A DNA stretch of 64,000 nt, taken from contig JAQFVV010006215.1 of assembly GCA_028023455.1 (NCBI GenBank), positions 7,671,230 to 7,735,229 on the forward strand, written 5' to 3'. Position numbers and translations under genes: made by a program. The notes beneath the pieces were generated by a model. The model ran no database searches. It saw nothing but the letters and a program-made list of their open reading frames with translations, and was not told the DNA's origin. Of this stretch, positions 1 through 12,208 are shown piece by piece (positions within the stretch are counted from its first letter, which is position 1; each line of letters starts with the position of its first letter). Source of the DNA: Epiperipatus broadwayi. Its lineage: Eukaryota > Onychophora > Udeonychophora > Euonychophora > Peripatidae.

Positions 1-1496
1 GGCTATATTCTCGTGGTTTTAAAACGAAATACTGAACTTCTCTGAATTGATTCATTCACAGAGAAAATGTATTTTAAAAGATCAACTTACAAAATGTCAA
101 TGCTTGTGATGTTGGGGCAAAAACCAAGATATATGTAAGCAATCATCCCACGCTATAAGTACATAGCTGTTTCTGCTTATTGCCTGCCTCCCTCAGAAAT
201 TTATTTATTATTTTATTGAATGTGAATTTAATTATTAAAGTATAGAATAGTTTTAGCTTATATGGACATATATAAAGCATAATAATTGCAAGTTAAGTGT
301 GAGAGAGAGAGTAGTCACATTTTTTTTGTCTCAACGGCCTTTCCACATTATTGACTTATTGTCACCGAAATCACATCTCATCTTTCTTTGGATTCAAATT
401 TGGAATGTCACAACTAGCATAGTAGCATCTCCTTATTGGTTTCAATATATATGATCAGATTAGCTGTTTCTTACAAAGCTTTTTTCTCTTCCAAAGAAGG
501 TAGTGTGAGAGAAAAGAAGTCTCAAGATTTTCATTATATTTACAGATAAGAGGAATTTTTTTATTTTTTATTTGTTTGGATACGATAGTAATTATTTTTA
601 TTTTCAATCATTATCGATTCCATACAGTATGAAGATCTCTTCAAGTTTAATTCGGTTTTTTCAATTCATAGTCTTTCCTCTCCACATCACATCAGCAAAC
701 TTCTTTATTTCATCCATTTATTTTACATGTGACTCTTTCTGAGTCTTTTACAATCTTTTGGACTCCAGCTTAAGACTTCAGTTATCCATTATTTATTATA
801 ACTTTTAGCAATATATTTTAGTTCAGCTCCATTTCAGTTTTTTAACTTTTTCAAATAATGTAAATGATATTTGTTTGTTCTCTCACCAAGTATTTCACTT
901 TTAATTTCTTCTTATTTCCAACCTACATCTCCATATTTCATGAAATAGTTTGAGGTCTTCTATTAAGTATACAAGCCTCAAATCCATAAGTAAGAACTGA
1001 TAAAATACATCTATATAAAAAGTTTCTTTTCAAACACAATCATATTTCTTTTTTACTTTAAAGTTATTTATATCCAAATCACTCATCTAAGTTTAAATCG
1101 ATGATTCATTGCTTCCATCATGTTTACATCAGTTTAATAATCTGACCAAGATGTTTGTAATTATTAACTCTTTCATTTATTATAAAAAAGTATTACAAAA
1201 GAAATGTATTGCAAATTATCATTATGACACTAAAAAAAATCACATATTAACATCAGCTAATGTTTTTTTTTAAAATTTTATTATTGTTAATTTCTATAAA
1301 AAGAGCCTTAATTGTTTTTTTAAGTTTATTGAGTAAAGCAAAAAATTTTTGAATTAGTAATGATTACACTATTAGTTACTAGAAAACCAATTGATATTTT
1401 TTCGCATTACTATTTTAATAATAGTTTACAAGTCACTTTACTATTATTATTTAGTAATAATTAAATACATGAATAGTATTTATATTTAAGCTAGAT
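1..1496. other. Intronic or intergenic AT-rich DNA, no gene seen
   Basis: The stretch is AT-rich with homopolymer runs and a short GA run near 301-312. Both strands are full of stops and I see no exon-like block with splice borders and no recognisable element. It lies upstream of the first recognised cadherin exon, so it is either an intron of that gene or its upstream flank; the sequence does not decide. Confidence 0.5.
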
Positions 1497-1775
1497 GTAC
1501 TTAGAAGCGATTTAAATTCAGACTTTTAAGCTTTCTTTAGTCATCTACTCCATCTTACACAATCGATAAACATGACCACATGCGAAAAAGATAAATTATC
1601 TCCAATATACATATTTCATGCTGAAGTAGCATTCATCAGTTGGTCCAGATCATCATCTCCTGCACACATATATATAATCAGTGTTTGATTTATATTAAGA
1701 TAGCAAATCTTCAGGTTTCAATCTTCTCAACTCTCCAACTTTTCAGCCATCCATATCAGTGAAAATCTGATGATG
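1497..1775 (-). repeat. tRNA-like dispersed repeat (family A), copy 1, left half of an inverted pair
   Basis: Read on the minus strand this matches 1776-2073 and a third copy at 23850-24168. Shared landmarks are a 'gatatggatggctga' block, a 'gtttgaagatttgctat' block, a 'ttggagat' block and a terminal segment with a GTTCAAATC-like box, which resembles a pol III B box. The tRNA-like part lies at the end of the unit and not at its head, which is unusual for a SINE. With copy 2 it forms a fold-back whose 3' ends point outward. It is probably a SINE or the non-coding tail of a larger retroelement; the family is not recognised. Confidence 0.6.
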
Positions 1776-2073
1776 GTGAGTTTAAAGCAAACAAGGGCTT
1801 TGAACAGACCGTCATATTTTCAATGATATGGATGGCTGAAGAGTTGGAGAGTGGAGAAGATTGAAGCTTGTCCATTAAAGTTTGAAGATTTGCTATTTAA
1901 TATAAACTGGGAGATGATTCTGACCAACTGATGAGTGATAGTTCAGCATGAAATAGATATATTGGAGATCATTTATCTTTTTTTGCATGTATGTGGTCAT
2001 GTGTATCGATTGTATAAGATGGAGTGTGTGACTATAGGAAACTTAAAAGTCTGTGTTCAAATCGTCTCTATTA
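1776..2073 (+). repeat. tRNA-like dispersed repeat (family A), copy 2, right half of an inverted pair
   Basis: This is the plus-strand partner of copy 1. It starts close to a segment reading 'caagggctttgaacag' and ends at a B-box-like 'gtgttcaaatcgtc' near 2053-2066. The order of blocks is the same as in the single copy at 23850-24168, so the family consensus is plus-oriented here. The two halves meet at about 1770-1776. I see no convincing target-site duplication around the pair. Confidence 0.6.
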
Positions 2074-4289
2074 TTATTTAGGTTAATTTTATTTTATCTT
2101 TGTCATTATGGAGTTTGAATAATTGATTATTTTACTAGTTAAGTTAACAATACTTTTCTCTAATGTTCAGTGCAAATGATTCAAATTATTGCTAATGACC
2201 TACTTCCAATTCTAGAAACTAATAATGCATTTCGACACGATTATAAATAAAATTACTTTTTTTAAACTAAATTCTGTCTAAAGATTTGAATTATAGATTA
2301 GATTAAAAATTGTTAAAAATTGAACCTTTAAAATATCACATGACCACCATCTCTTTTTCTTGCTACTAAGATTATTACTGCATAATCATCATTAGCCAAT
2401 GTTTTCCTTAGTAATTTGAACTTTCATTATTAAGCATCACTATCATTATGTAGTAATACCTACCATTTACAAGTAAAGTCTAAAAATGATGATTTAAACA
2501 ATCATTTATTACTAAAAAATAAATAAAATGTAAGAGTATTTAGTGCTTAATAAGGAAGGAAATAAGTCATTAGACCCTGCTGCATGATTTTATGTAGATG
2601 CTATGAGATTTGACAAGATAAATTTTCAAATATTTTTTTGAGTATTATATTGGAGAATTGAGGAATACTCACTGAAAAATCTTATGTATATATGTATTGA
2701 TTTTTTTCTAAATCAGTGTATCATCTCAATTTCACCATGTCTCAAATATCCACCAATGCAGGAACTCACTATGCATGCAATTTTGTGGAAAAAGCTTTAT
2801 TTTTCAAATGACAGAGATATGAAACACGTAATTTCCATGCCTGTGTTAAGAGCTCATTATCTTTTATGATAATAATTCATGCAAGTTAGAAATTGGTTTC
2901 TATTCATTTCTAACTCTCGTGAAAGGATGAACAATCAATGAAAATATACATTTTTAAACTGGTTGGTTTTTATTAGCATCTCTTTTATCTCTACTTCATT
3001 ATATATTGCAACCAGCCACCAAAACAGAAGCTCGGACCTTCCTCTCTTATGCATATATTGTGTAAAAAATCTCTTTAGTATTAGTATCATGTTTATATAT
3101 TTTTATTAATTTAAACACCTACAGCAGTATTATTGCCGAATTGTTTTTAGGTAACAAACTAACAATTATTATTGTTTCAATATTTATGTTCAAAGATTCT
3201 TCTAAATTATTACAATTTTATTAATAATCAGTCTAATTTTTCATTGTTAAATGAACTTTGGAAATCTTTTTCTGTTAAAATGTACACTTAGAATTTTTTT
3301 TTTATACAATCCAAAACAAGCTAGTAACTATTCAGCATGGGACAAAAAATGGGTATCTATCTATTAATAGCTGGAAGATAAAGTCTTTAAGCAGGGCTGT
3401 CATTAGAATTTGTGGGACTGGGACAGAAATAAGTATTATTGAAAATATCTTATTGGAAAGAATCTTGCTTCTATAGTTTATGCACAACTTAGGGTCAACA
3501 GAAATCTATTCTAATAAAATTTTAAAGTAACATTTTTTCAGATATTGGTAGCAATATAAGTCAATGATTAATTATCTCAAAATTTATAGCAAATTTTCCT
3601 TTCATTGTCTTTTGTTCTACAAAATCCTGATTACATATTTATAGATTAATACCTCAAAAGTTATTATTTATAAACAATAAAAAATATATTATTTATAGAA
3701 TAAGATGTTTTGGTATGAGTTGTATATTGGTGAATCAAATGTTTTAATGAATATCACTTATTATATAATAGAATTAAGGCATAAAACGTAAAAGATGCTA
3801 TGTAGTTTATTTTTATAAAAATATATTTCAGCATTGCATAATTATAAGTTTATTTGGATCTTGATAATGTTGACTTTATAATGAAAAATTAAATGTTAAA
3901 AATGAAAAATAAAAGAAATAGTATATATTAATAGGAAAGTTAATTTGTTAAACGGCAAGGAGCAGAAGTAAGACTAAATTAAGTTTAAGATTTTACATAA
4001 TTTTATTTACATCAAGTTGGTAATGATTATAAGCATGTAAACAAAAACATTATTATTTTTATATGTGTTAGGAATTTATTAATTAATATTTTTATTTTAA
4101 ATTTATTATATATCTTATTATATAGGAGTACTATTTTATAGACTTGCATTTTTATTTTAAAATTTATTTAAAAATGAAGTCTAATCTCATAGAATAATAA
4201 TAATCATAATGTATCTAAATATTATTAATGTATACATATCAGTATTCTAAAAGTAGTCTCACAGTATAAGGATAGTATAGCTCTTTGCC
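2074..4289. other. AT-rich intronic DNA, no gene seen
   Basis: No exon-like block or coding element was recognised. A slightly more complex segment at about 3390-3440 (containing 'gcagggctgtcatt') looks like a scrap of a dispersed repeat but is too short to name. The 61-codon open frame at 2684-2869 has no family resemblance and is treated as chance. Confidence 0.4.
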
Positions 4290-5290
4290 ATTCCATGACC
4301 AGAGCTGATTAATACTTGAAAGTTTTTTTAGGTTCTAATCAAGATTTTTCTTTCAGGTAATTAGCCAATTCAACCCATCAAATCTTCCTATAATGGGAAA
4401 TCCAATGGGCATCTAGTTAATCTTATCCATGCAAAAATTGCAAGCTCAATGATTATTATTTTTTATGTGACTATTCAAGGGGTCTTTGCCCTGCAGTATA
4501 TTATATAAAGACTTTTATATATTTTTAGACCTATCATTTGATAATACATCAGTATGGTTGATACCTATATATACACAATATTTTAATTTGATAAATCATA
4601 ATTTATTTATTTATAATTACAATTATAATGATGCATATTGTTACATTGAGATAATTCAAGTCGTAGAATGATAATTATGTATAGCATTGTTGCACTAAAT
4701 TGAAAAGTACATAGAGATTTTTTATTGATAAACACACTTTAAAATAAGTGAATCATAAATTTTGGGTAATTATTTCTTTTTGTAAATAGACAAATTATAT
4801 TATGGACTGATGGTTTTGCATTTTTATTTGGAAGGTATGTTAGTTAAATATTTGCCATATTTAATACTTGTAATATTCAGTGCTAAATTTTATCAAATTT
4901 AAATCAAATTAAAAAGAAGAGTTTATTGTGTAGGAAAAACAGCCAAGAAAACTGAAGTAAAAAGATAGTTTAGCTGCTCAGATAAAACAATCCATAGTGA
5001 ATTAATTTTGATGCCATATTTGATAGGATAGTTTATACAATATAGTTATTGATATTTCCAAGAATTATATATAATAAAAAAGGCAGTTACTAATTTTTTT
5101 TAAAACTCCACAAGATGGTTTTGAAATAAAAATAGCCATATCATGTTTAGAATGCATTTTGTTTATAATCAATATACATCCAGGAGTTCTAAGAAAATGT
5201 GCATTATTAGAAGAATGGCTAGTCTCTTGAAGTACAATTATATCAATGTTGGACAATTAATTGATAGGGGATTTCCATTTTTGATTTAGA
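4290..5290 (-). pseudogene. Non-LTR retrotransposon remnant, AP-type endonuclease fragment
   Basis: The minus-strand frame at 5065-5256 contains 'NIDIIVLQET', the standard start of the apurinic endonuclease domain of Jockey/RTE-like LINEs, where the E of the Q-E-T triplet is a metal ligand. It is followed about 20 residues on by 'GCILIINK' and 'HDMAIFI', which match the next conserved strands of the domain. The frame then breaks repeatedly; weak LINE-like translations continue down to about 4.3 kb. In a live element this domain nicks target DNA to prime reverse transcription. Only this piece remains, with stops and no RT attached, so it is dead. The outer limits are approximate; the endonuclease call at 5065-5260 is the secure part. 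Confidence 0.5.
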
Positions 5291-8200
5291 TATATTCTCA
5301 AAGATTAGGTAAAACAATTTTATTATTTAAGTGGAAAAAAGATCATACTATAGATAGAATATCTCACATATTTTTAAGGGATGTTTTCACCATATAGTTA
5401 TTTTTCATTTTTAGAGTCTAGGATTCTAACCTCTGTAGTTTTACCCTGGCTCTCCCTCATAATACTGCTAGTGCTCATTATAATTGTTTACTGAATATTT
5501 TACATTTGTTATCTGTAATCAGTGGCCCACCTAAATAAAGTCTGATTTTCATATGAATATTATTTGTCTCACAAGTAATGTATGCTACTTAAAGTATGGC
5601 TCATGAGAAGACTGTCATTTATGCACCTAAAGACTCAATATATATATATAGAATAGATAGGGCTTTCATGAAGTAGCTAACAATTCAGTTAATACATTTG
5701 GGCAGGCTTTATAATTAATTTGAGAATTAATAATGTGAAATTGAAATAAGCTAGATGTTTAAACTTTGCGGTTAAATACTATTGTATAAATATGATTCCG
5801 CTAATAACGCATGCACACGCAAAGCTGAATTTTTAAATTCTTTATATATTAAAGTAATACAAAATAAATATGTATAAATGTGGCTGAGCGCTTTCAAGGG
5901 ACGTAGCCCTCATATTTATACAGTGTGAAATTATGAATTGCAAAAGATTAAAATAAAATGGCAGTACAAAATAATTATGTATATATTAGTTAAAGGAATT
6001 CTCACATAAGTGATTTACCATTTTAATATTATTACTGTGCTGAAATGGATTATTATCATCTTTAAATTAATGGAAGCCAAACACTGACACATAAACATGT
6101 AAGAATATCGTTAAAATTTTTATTATCAAAATTATAAAAAGTTATATACAGCTATGTCAAATTTTTGTACATTTATGCCTTGATTGATAGATAAATGATG
6201 TTTCTGAAAGCTTTTAGTGATACTAGAAAAGAGTGATAATAGTATTTTAATGCCAATGATATTAATTAAGGGGAGGTGTCATCAAAAGAGCTAATAAATC
6301 ATGGCAATTTATTTCCTCCAAAAATTTGTACAAAATTGAATTATATTTCTTTTAAGAATGTTAATCAAAAAGTCAGCTTGACATTATTTAAATAGGCTGT
6401 AAAATTCATGATATAAAACTGTCCTTAAAAGATAGTTGACTTTCGAAAAATCAAAGTTTAAAAAATGATAAATAAAATTTTTTTAAATATCTATTAAATT
6501 AAAATGAATACTCAGCCTAATTAATTTTAAGGCAATTAAAGTTTGATTTTGGAAAACATGTTTTTGGGTCTTGAGTAGAACTTGTGATATAGTGCGATGT
6601 GCGGCACATATAGAACCTGTGAGGAGGGAGGAAATATATTTTGTGATTCTGCTAATCCAGACACTTATTCTATGTATCCTATATAAATAACTATAACACC
6701 TCAAGATTGTTGAAAAGGAGATTTTCACTAACAAAGTAAATTAGAATCTGAATTTCAGCTGGAGAAGTTAGAAGCCATTATAAATTAATCTATTGGTGTA
6801 ACAAGTCAGAGTTGCATTTGAAAAGAGTATTTTTAATTATACTTTCTTACATTGATTATTGATAAAAATTAATGTTGCAGTGAGCTACAAGATATGACTT
6901 ACTTGGCAAACTTATATTTGGATTGCAAATCTATACCTAACAATGTAATTGCTACTTTTATCAAAGATATTACATATCTATGACCTGTCAAAGGAAACCA
7001 ATAAATATTTATTATTCATTTTGCATCATGAGAAATTGAAACTGATCCAAAAGCCCTTTGTTAATCTGTTAAGCTACTAAAATATAGTAAAAATCTTAAG
7101 GATAAATAAGGTTCTAAAATTGCATTATCTGAAAAGAAAATTGGAACAAGAAATTCTTATCATTCACATAAAATGTTGCAGTCACTTAATTATAATAAAT
7201 TAAATGATGACAAGGCTTTAAAATACATTTATTGTGTTTTCATATTGAAAATAAAAAGATGAGAATTGTATGCTGATAATCTAAATATTTTCTTTTTTTT
7301 TTCTTTTTGTAAAAACCTAAATAATTTGTTTTTGTTTTTTTTTATTTATTTCCATTTAACATTTCTAATATTACATTTATTTTTTATTGATTAGCTATAT
7401 TTTTTCATCATATAACATTAACATTATGCATCTATGGATATAATTTTGTATTTATCTAATTTTTTCAAATTGCAGCAAATAATATATCAAGCTATTGTGA
7501 TATAAAATTTCCTTTTGAAAGATAATATATCAAGCTAAACTATTATTTCAAAACACAATAAAAATTGAATTATCAGCTTATTTTAATAGCTAGTAAAATG
7601 AACAATGTAAAGAGTTGATAGAATTTGATGCTGTAACCATACTGAAATAGCTTCTAAAAATTCTATATTTATAAATACTTATGTTAGAGGGCATTGTGAG
7701 AATGCTACTGATTTATCCTGCAAATATATTATTTGCTTTGGTATTACTACTGTGACTGCTGCTATTACTATTATAAAATTGTTTATTATTTAATACTTTT
7801 ATCTTGACTTTTTCATTTTTGTTTGAGGATTCCATTTCTTGTTGTACATGGAATCTGTATATGTGACTATGTCAGTGCTCAGCACATATTTTGTTTCTGC
7901 TCTTGAATTAGGCTAATTAAACAAACATGCTAATGAGAGGGTAAAATATAAAGAGAGAGAACGAGTGAAACTTCACAGAATCATTCATTAAGATAGTTTT
8001 CTCTGGAAGAACTTTATGATCTTTCCAAAAATGAGTAAATGTTCTCTATTTTGTAAATTCTTATTGATTAAAACTCTGTGCTTCATTATAGCAACATATA
8101 TATAAATATGGTCTTCCCCATCAAATATTATACTGCATTAAAATGATTGCCCAATATGAAGCATGATTACTATCATCAGCTAATCCCTTTACATTCTATT

Positions 8201-8959
8201 CTGATATATAAAAGAATATTTCAATTTTGGGGTATATACTATGTCAGATTTGTTACAATATATATAAAACGAGAGGAAGAACAAGATAGAAGAAAAATCT
8301 TTTGGAAATGATAAAATTCTACATTTAATAAATTATTTTATATAAATAGTAAAATTATCTCTTTTTATAAATGTTTATAAATAAAACAAAATTAAAGAAT
8401 TTATTCAGTAATTAAATAGCAACAAATAATAATTAATAATTTTGATTAATTATTCAAAAATTAGTCATAGCAACAGTGTAACAATGAATTATATTTCCAC
8501 AATATATTTTTAAAAATCTTTATATAAATTTTTTGTGTTTTAAACTTTTTATTATTATTATTGGAATATTGAATTGCTTCTTTGAAATCAACTGCAAATA
8601 AATTTAATATAATATTTCTGAATTGATTATCAAGAAAAATATTCATCATTTTAACAGTATCTGTAAATTATGCTTTAAAATATATATAGTGATAATCTTT
8701 TTTTATTTTATATTATTTTTTATTTTTATATAATTATAAAAATTAACCCTTTGTGATCCTTCCATATATTTTTAAACAAACTATTGACTATTGTGAATTG
8801 GAACATGCCTTTTTATTTTATATTTGCATACAAAATTATCATTTAATCATATTATTAAATTGTGTCAAGTTTAAAAAATAATTTTTGTTTTGACTATTTT
8901 TTTTTCCAAAAGATATTTTGTATATACATGTAATTATGGTACTTGAGTATTATTCCTGA
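5291..8959. other. AT-rich intronic DNA, no gene seen
   Basis: The stretch has simple AT tracts and long T runs (about 7290-7345) but no recognisable coding block, RNA gene or structured repeat. The 83-codon minus frame at 6483-6734 and the 62-codon minus frame at 8461-8649 resemble nothing and have the low-complexity composition expected of chance open frames in AT-rich DNA. Confidence 0.4.
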
Positions 8960-9189
8960 AATATGGTATTAGACATGCTGTGCCTTTTCACATTCGTATC
9001 AATCCGCTGATAACTTTGCAATCCTGTGATCTGACCAAAATAACGTGTACACAGATCTTGTACACAATATTTTTCACAAGATTTGAGAAGTAATGATGCA
9101 TGGATCTTGTACATATTTTCACAAGATTTACAAAGTTATCAGCAGGTTGACATGAATATGAAAAGGTACAGCACTTCTAATACCATATT
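8960..9189. repeat. 230-bp imperfect fold-back (MITE-like)
   Basis: The left end 'aatatggtattagacatgct' is matched in inverted form by the right end 'agcacttctaataccatatt', and the arms continue inward through 'gataactttg' / 'caaagttatc' and 'gatcttgtac' / 'acaagat' blocks. The arms are about 90 bp with mismatches. No coding capacity is present and no target duplication is obvious. It could be a MITE or a fold-back tail of another element. Confidence 0.6.
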
Positions 9190-9559
9190 GCAGGACTAAA
9201 TTTAACATGTTCTCACACAAGTAAAACTGTAAAAAAATAAACATATGTATGATTTGAAGAAATAAATGGATAATTAAAAACAACATTGTAAAACAAAAAT
9301 TTGTTCTCTTAAAAGCTACATTTTTTTGGCCCCCAAAAATATATTGAATAAACTCCCAAATGTTACTTTACCTACGCTTAAAACAATCACTAAATTATAT
9401 ATTTTTTAAATAATATTTACAAAAACACATAAAATATACACTTATGCTACTTACACTGTAATAAAGAACAGGAATTAATCATGTTCAAACAACAAAATAG
9501 ACATGAACTGAAAAATTTCCCCCTAATTTGAACACGTGATTGCAAAGTGTGTCGAGATT

Positions 9560-10045
9560 TTCCAGAAAAATACTAAGAAATCTATTTTTTTTTTTAAAAA
9601 AAAAAAAAGAAAACAAAACAAAACAAATAATTCAGAACAATAAAGAAATATAAGTTATAAGACTTTTATTACCGTTTTTCATGCAGGCAGAAAAAATTGG
9701 AGAAAAATATTAATAAACCTATACTTTTTTGTAAAACCACCAAACAAAACCCAACAAACAGTTCAGAACAATAAACAAATATTAATTGTAAGATTTTTCA
9801 TGCAGGTGGAAAAAATTGTTTCATATTGTTGAGTCTAGAAAGAAATGTGTCCCCATTTTTGTATAAAATACAAAACTACTTACACTCATTAAATTGAAAT
9901 CAAATGAACTGAAGTAATTGAGAAATCTAAATAATGCAAAATAATAACAATCAAACGACGTTTTGAAAAAGACAATGTTTTTCAATTGACAAATATAATT
10001 ACACAAAATAACAGCAATCAAACCACATTTTGAAAAAGACAGTTT
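9560..10045 (+). repeat. Locally duplicated AT-rich segments
   Basis: A unit containing 'cagaacaataaa', 'aagattttt' and 'catgcagg' occurs at about 9560-9695 and again at about 9700-9812. A second short repeat containing 'caatcaaac' and 'ttttgaaaaagaca' occurs at about 9946-9978 and 10013-10042. These look like small tandem duplications; the two pairs are different from one another. Confidence 0.55.
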
Positions 10046-10145
10046 TAATCTTTAAATAATTTTTTTTAGGCTTAATAAGGTTACATTATCTCAAAACATA
10101 AATAGATCACCATGCATTACAATTGCGTATTAGATGAATCTGGTA

Positions 10146-10659
10146 TTAGTCCATATGGTTTGAAGTTGATTGATGTTGAGATAGTCCTTGTGATATAAAA
10201 TTCATAGGTGTATGGAATAGCTTCCATGTCTTTTCATAAATAAATTTTGATGATAGTAGTTTATCTCTTTGTTTTATCTTTTGCAGTGATTGTATAAAGC
10301 ACAATCTTTCATCAGGGGGAGGCTGCGAATACATTTTCTTGTGCCTCACCAGATTGAATATGTGATGAAACTTGACATTCTAATGAGTGGAAATTGTTTT
10401 TTTTAATGCAGTCTTGTAATGGTATAATGAGGTAGTAGTCTACCTTTATTTTTCGATAAATAATAAATCTTATTGTTCCAAGTCCATTGTATGAATTGAT
10501 ATGATAGTATGTCTCATCTTCTTGTTTTGTTTTTTTGAAAGCAAGATCTTTATTTTTTTTAATATTAATATCTTCAATCATTACTGTATTTCTGATATTG
10601 ATTTTGTTTTGCCTAATTGTTTCATCTTTTTTTACATTTTTCTTTAAAAAAATTCTCAC
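10146..10659 (-). pseudogene. Unrecognised coding-like remnant, two overlapping frames
   Basis: A 115-codon minus frame (10312-10659) and a 67-codon minus frame (10146-10349) read into each other across one frameshift near 10320-10345. Translated in order they give a lysine-rich head, then 'YNGLGTIRFIIYRK', then 'LECQVSSHIQSGEAQENV', then a charged tail. The amino-acid mix is more protein-like than the surrounding chance frames. The C...H...H spacing could be a decayed zinc finger of a transposase of the FLYWCH/MULE type, but I do not recognise it and would not assign a function. No splice borders tie it to the plus-strand host gene. Confidence 0.3.
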
Positions 10660-11617
10660 TTCTATTCATAATTTATTTGGTCTACTATCAATTACATTCA
10701 TAGTCTCAAATTGATTTTTATTGTTACTATTATTCTCATAAAAACAGTATGTGGATTTTTTGGAGTATATCTAGAATATTAAACAAGTTTTTAATGGTTT
10801 TTGATTTCATCCAAGGTTTACTCATGAATAATTGATGTTTTATTTTGCTTGATTTTGGATAAAGTTTAACTATTAATACTGAAATCTTCCAGTAGTGAAT
10901 GCAAAAATGTAATTAGTTTTATTCCAGTGAATTCTTCATGTTGATGTCCATGTTTGTCTTAACACCTTGACAACTTAAACATGTATTAACTAATAAAAAG
11001 ATTATTGATTTCAGTATTATCTAATAAAAAGATTGTAATTCATAAAATTTTATTTACAATTTTTCTGCTTTATTTTTGATTCCAAGTCTATATTCATAAC
11101 CTCCTCCCCCATTTTCAACTTTGGCATTTCAGTCACCATTCATTAAATATATATTTTAATTGTATGTTAGTCAGAAAACTGGCCATTTTTTTCTTTATTT
11201 GCTTGAATTTTGAGATGTAGACTTACCTTTGAAATCAAATTGATATTAAATTATCATTCCCAAAATTAAATCCAATCACCCACTTCTTTTTATATTATTC
11301 TTCACAACTATTAAAACAAATCAGTAAATCTTCTTTACTGGCCATGTCCTGAATAAGCAACATCTTTTCCAGTCTACTTCATCAATTTATAGGATAATAC
11401 TATGTAAAGGTCCACTTTTATGCTTATAAAGGCAAGCCATTTCTGATCAGAGTTTATATATTACAGATTTCAATAATGATAGTTTTTTCTTATAACTTTT
11501 CCTTTACTTTCTTTGCATTTTTCTTTTTATATTCATATATATTACTTTATTATAACTCTTCCCTTATATACCTACATACAATTTTTTATATATCATTCCT
11601 CCTTTATTTTTCTAACA

Positions 11618-11645
11618 GTTTCGACTGTCCTGCAGTCTTTATCAG
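11618..11645 (-). ncRNA. Hammerhead ribozyme-like motif, left arm
   Basis: On the minus strand the order is CTGATAA, an extra A, GACTG, loop, CAGTC, GAAAC. This is the hammerhead core with a perfect 5-bp stem II. One core base is changed (CTGATGA to CTGATAA) and there is one extra A before stem II, so self-cleavage is doubtful. It is the mirror partner of the motif at 11729-11756. Confidence 0.5.
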
Positions 11646-11728
11646 AGCTTTTATAACTTTCTTAATTCTGCTTACATTTATAACTGATTCTTTTTTAAAA
11701 AAGAATCAATTATAAAGTTATAAAAGCT

Positions 11729-11756
11729 CTGTTGAAGAATGCAGGACAGTCGGAAC
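11729..11756 (+). ncRNA. Degenerate hammerhead-like motif, right arm
   Basis: The plus-strand copy of the same structure reads CTGTTGA ... CAGTC GGAAC. Both conserved boxes and stem II carry substitutions, so this arm is probably inactive. Its value is in showing that the insertion once carried two opposed copies. Confidence 0.45.
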
Positions 11757-12145
11757 TTAGAAACATAAAGGAGGAGTTATATATAAAAAATTGCAATTAA
11801 GTGTATAAGAAAAGAGTTATAATAAAGTAATATATATGATAGTTTTTTCTTGCAGTTTTAGATATTTTTCCCTATAAATAGACACCAGGAATTAGACATG
11901 GAAGTTAGAAATTGGATAAATCACACCATTTTATTATACATGAGTGACATTATTTTCTTTACAACAGTATCCTATGATATCAATACTCTTATAAAATGAT
12001 GGACTTTTTTTTTAAAAACAACATTTTGAAATTGTTTTGAAGATTATTATAGCAAAAAGTTGTTTGATAAATAGTTTCATTTATACTATTACCTGTTTAC
12101 TTTTATTTTTAATTCTATTATTATATAATTGTTTTTTTTTTTCAG

Positions 12146-12208
12146 GTTGTATTATGAATGATTTTAGGCCAAATACAAATGTACAAGTTAATGAAGATGA
12201 AAATATAG
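12146..12208 (+). CDS. Cadherin-repeat gene, exon (63 nt, phase 1-1)
   Basis: A long T tract and cag precede position 12146, and gtatgc follows 12208. Two bases complete a split glycine codon, 20 codons follow, and one base remains for the next exon, which supplies 'gt' and restores a glycine. The peptide contains 'NDFRPNTNVQVNEDENIG', matching the cadherin linker and A-strand pattern (N-D-N-x-P followed about ten residues later by V-x-E-x-x-x-x-G). This is the start of an extracellular cadherin repeat of a membrane adhesion protein. The preceding exon is not visible. Calling it cadherin rests on all five exons together; the exact subfamily is not recognised. Confidence 0.75.

Larger units (their letters stand above)
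11492..11835. mobile_element. Twin-tail fold-back insertion with 16-bp target duplication (PLE-tail-like)
   Basis: The 344-bp insert is flanked by the same 16 bases, 'atgatagttttttctt', at 11476-11491 and 11836-11851, a convincing target-site duplication. Inside, the left half is an inverted copy of the right half (arms about 150 bp meeting at an oligo-A/T junction near 11697). Each half contains a hammerhead-like core and, outside it, the same tail beginning near 'aacataaaggagg'. The same tail occurs once more at 21965-22045. The long duplication points to retrotransposition by target priming; the tail and ribozyme motif resemble the ends of Penelope-like elements. Confidence 0.7.

Noticed and set aside
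11476-11715. 79-codon plus frame, hydrophobic
   Set aside because: It runs across the target duplication and the fold-back arm and has no protein resemblance.
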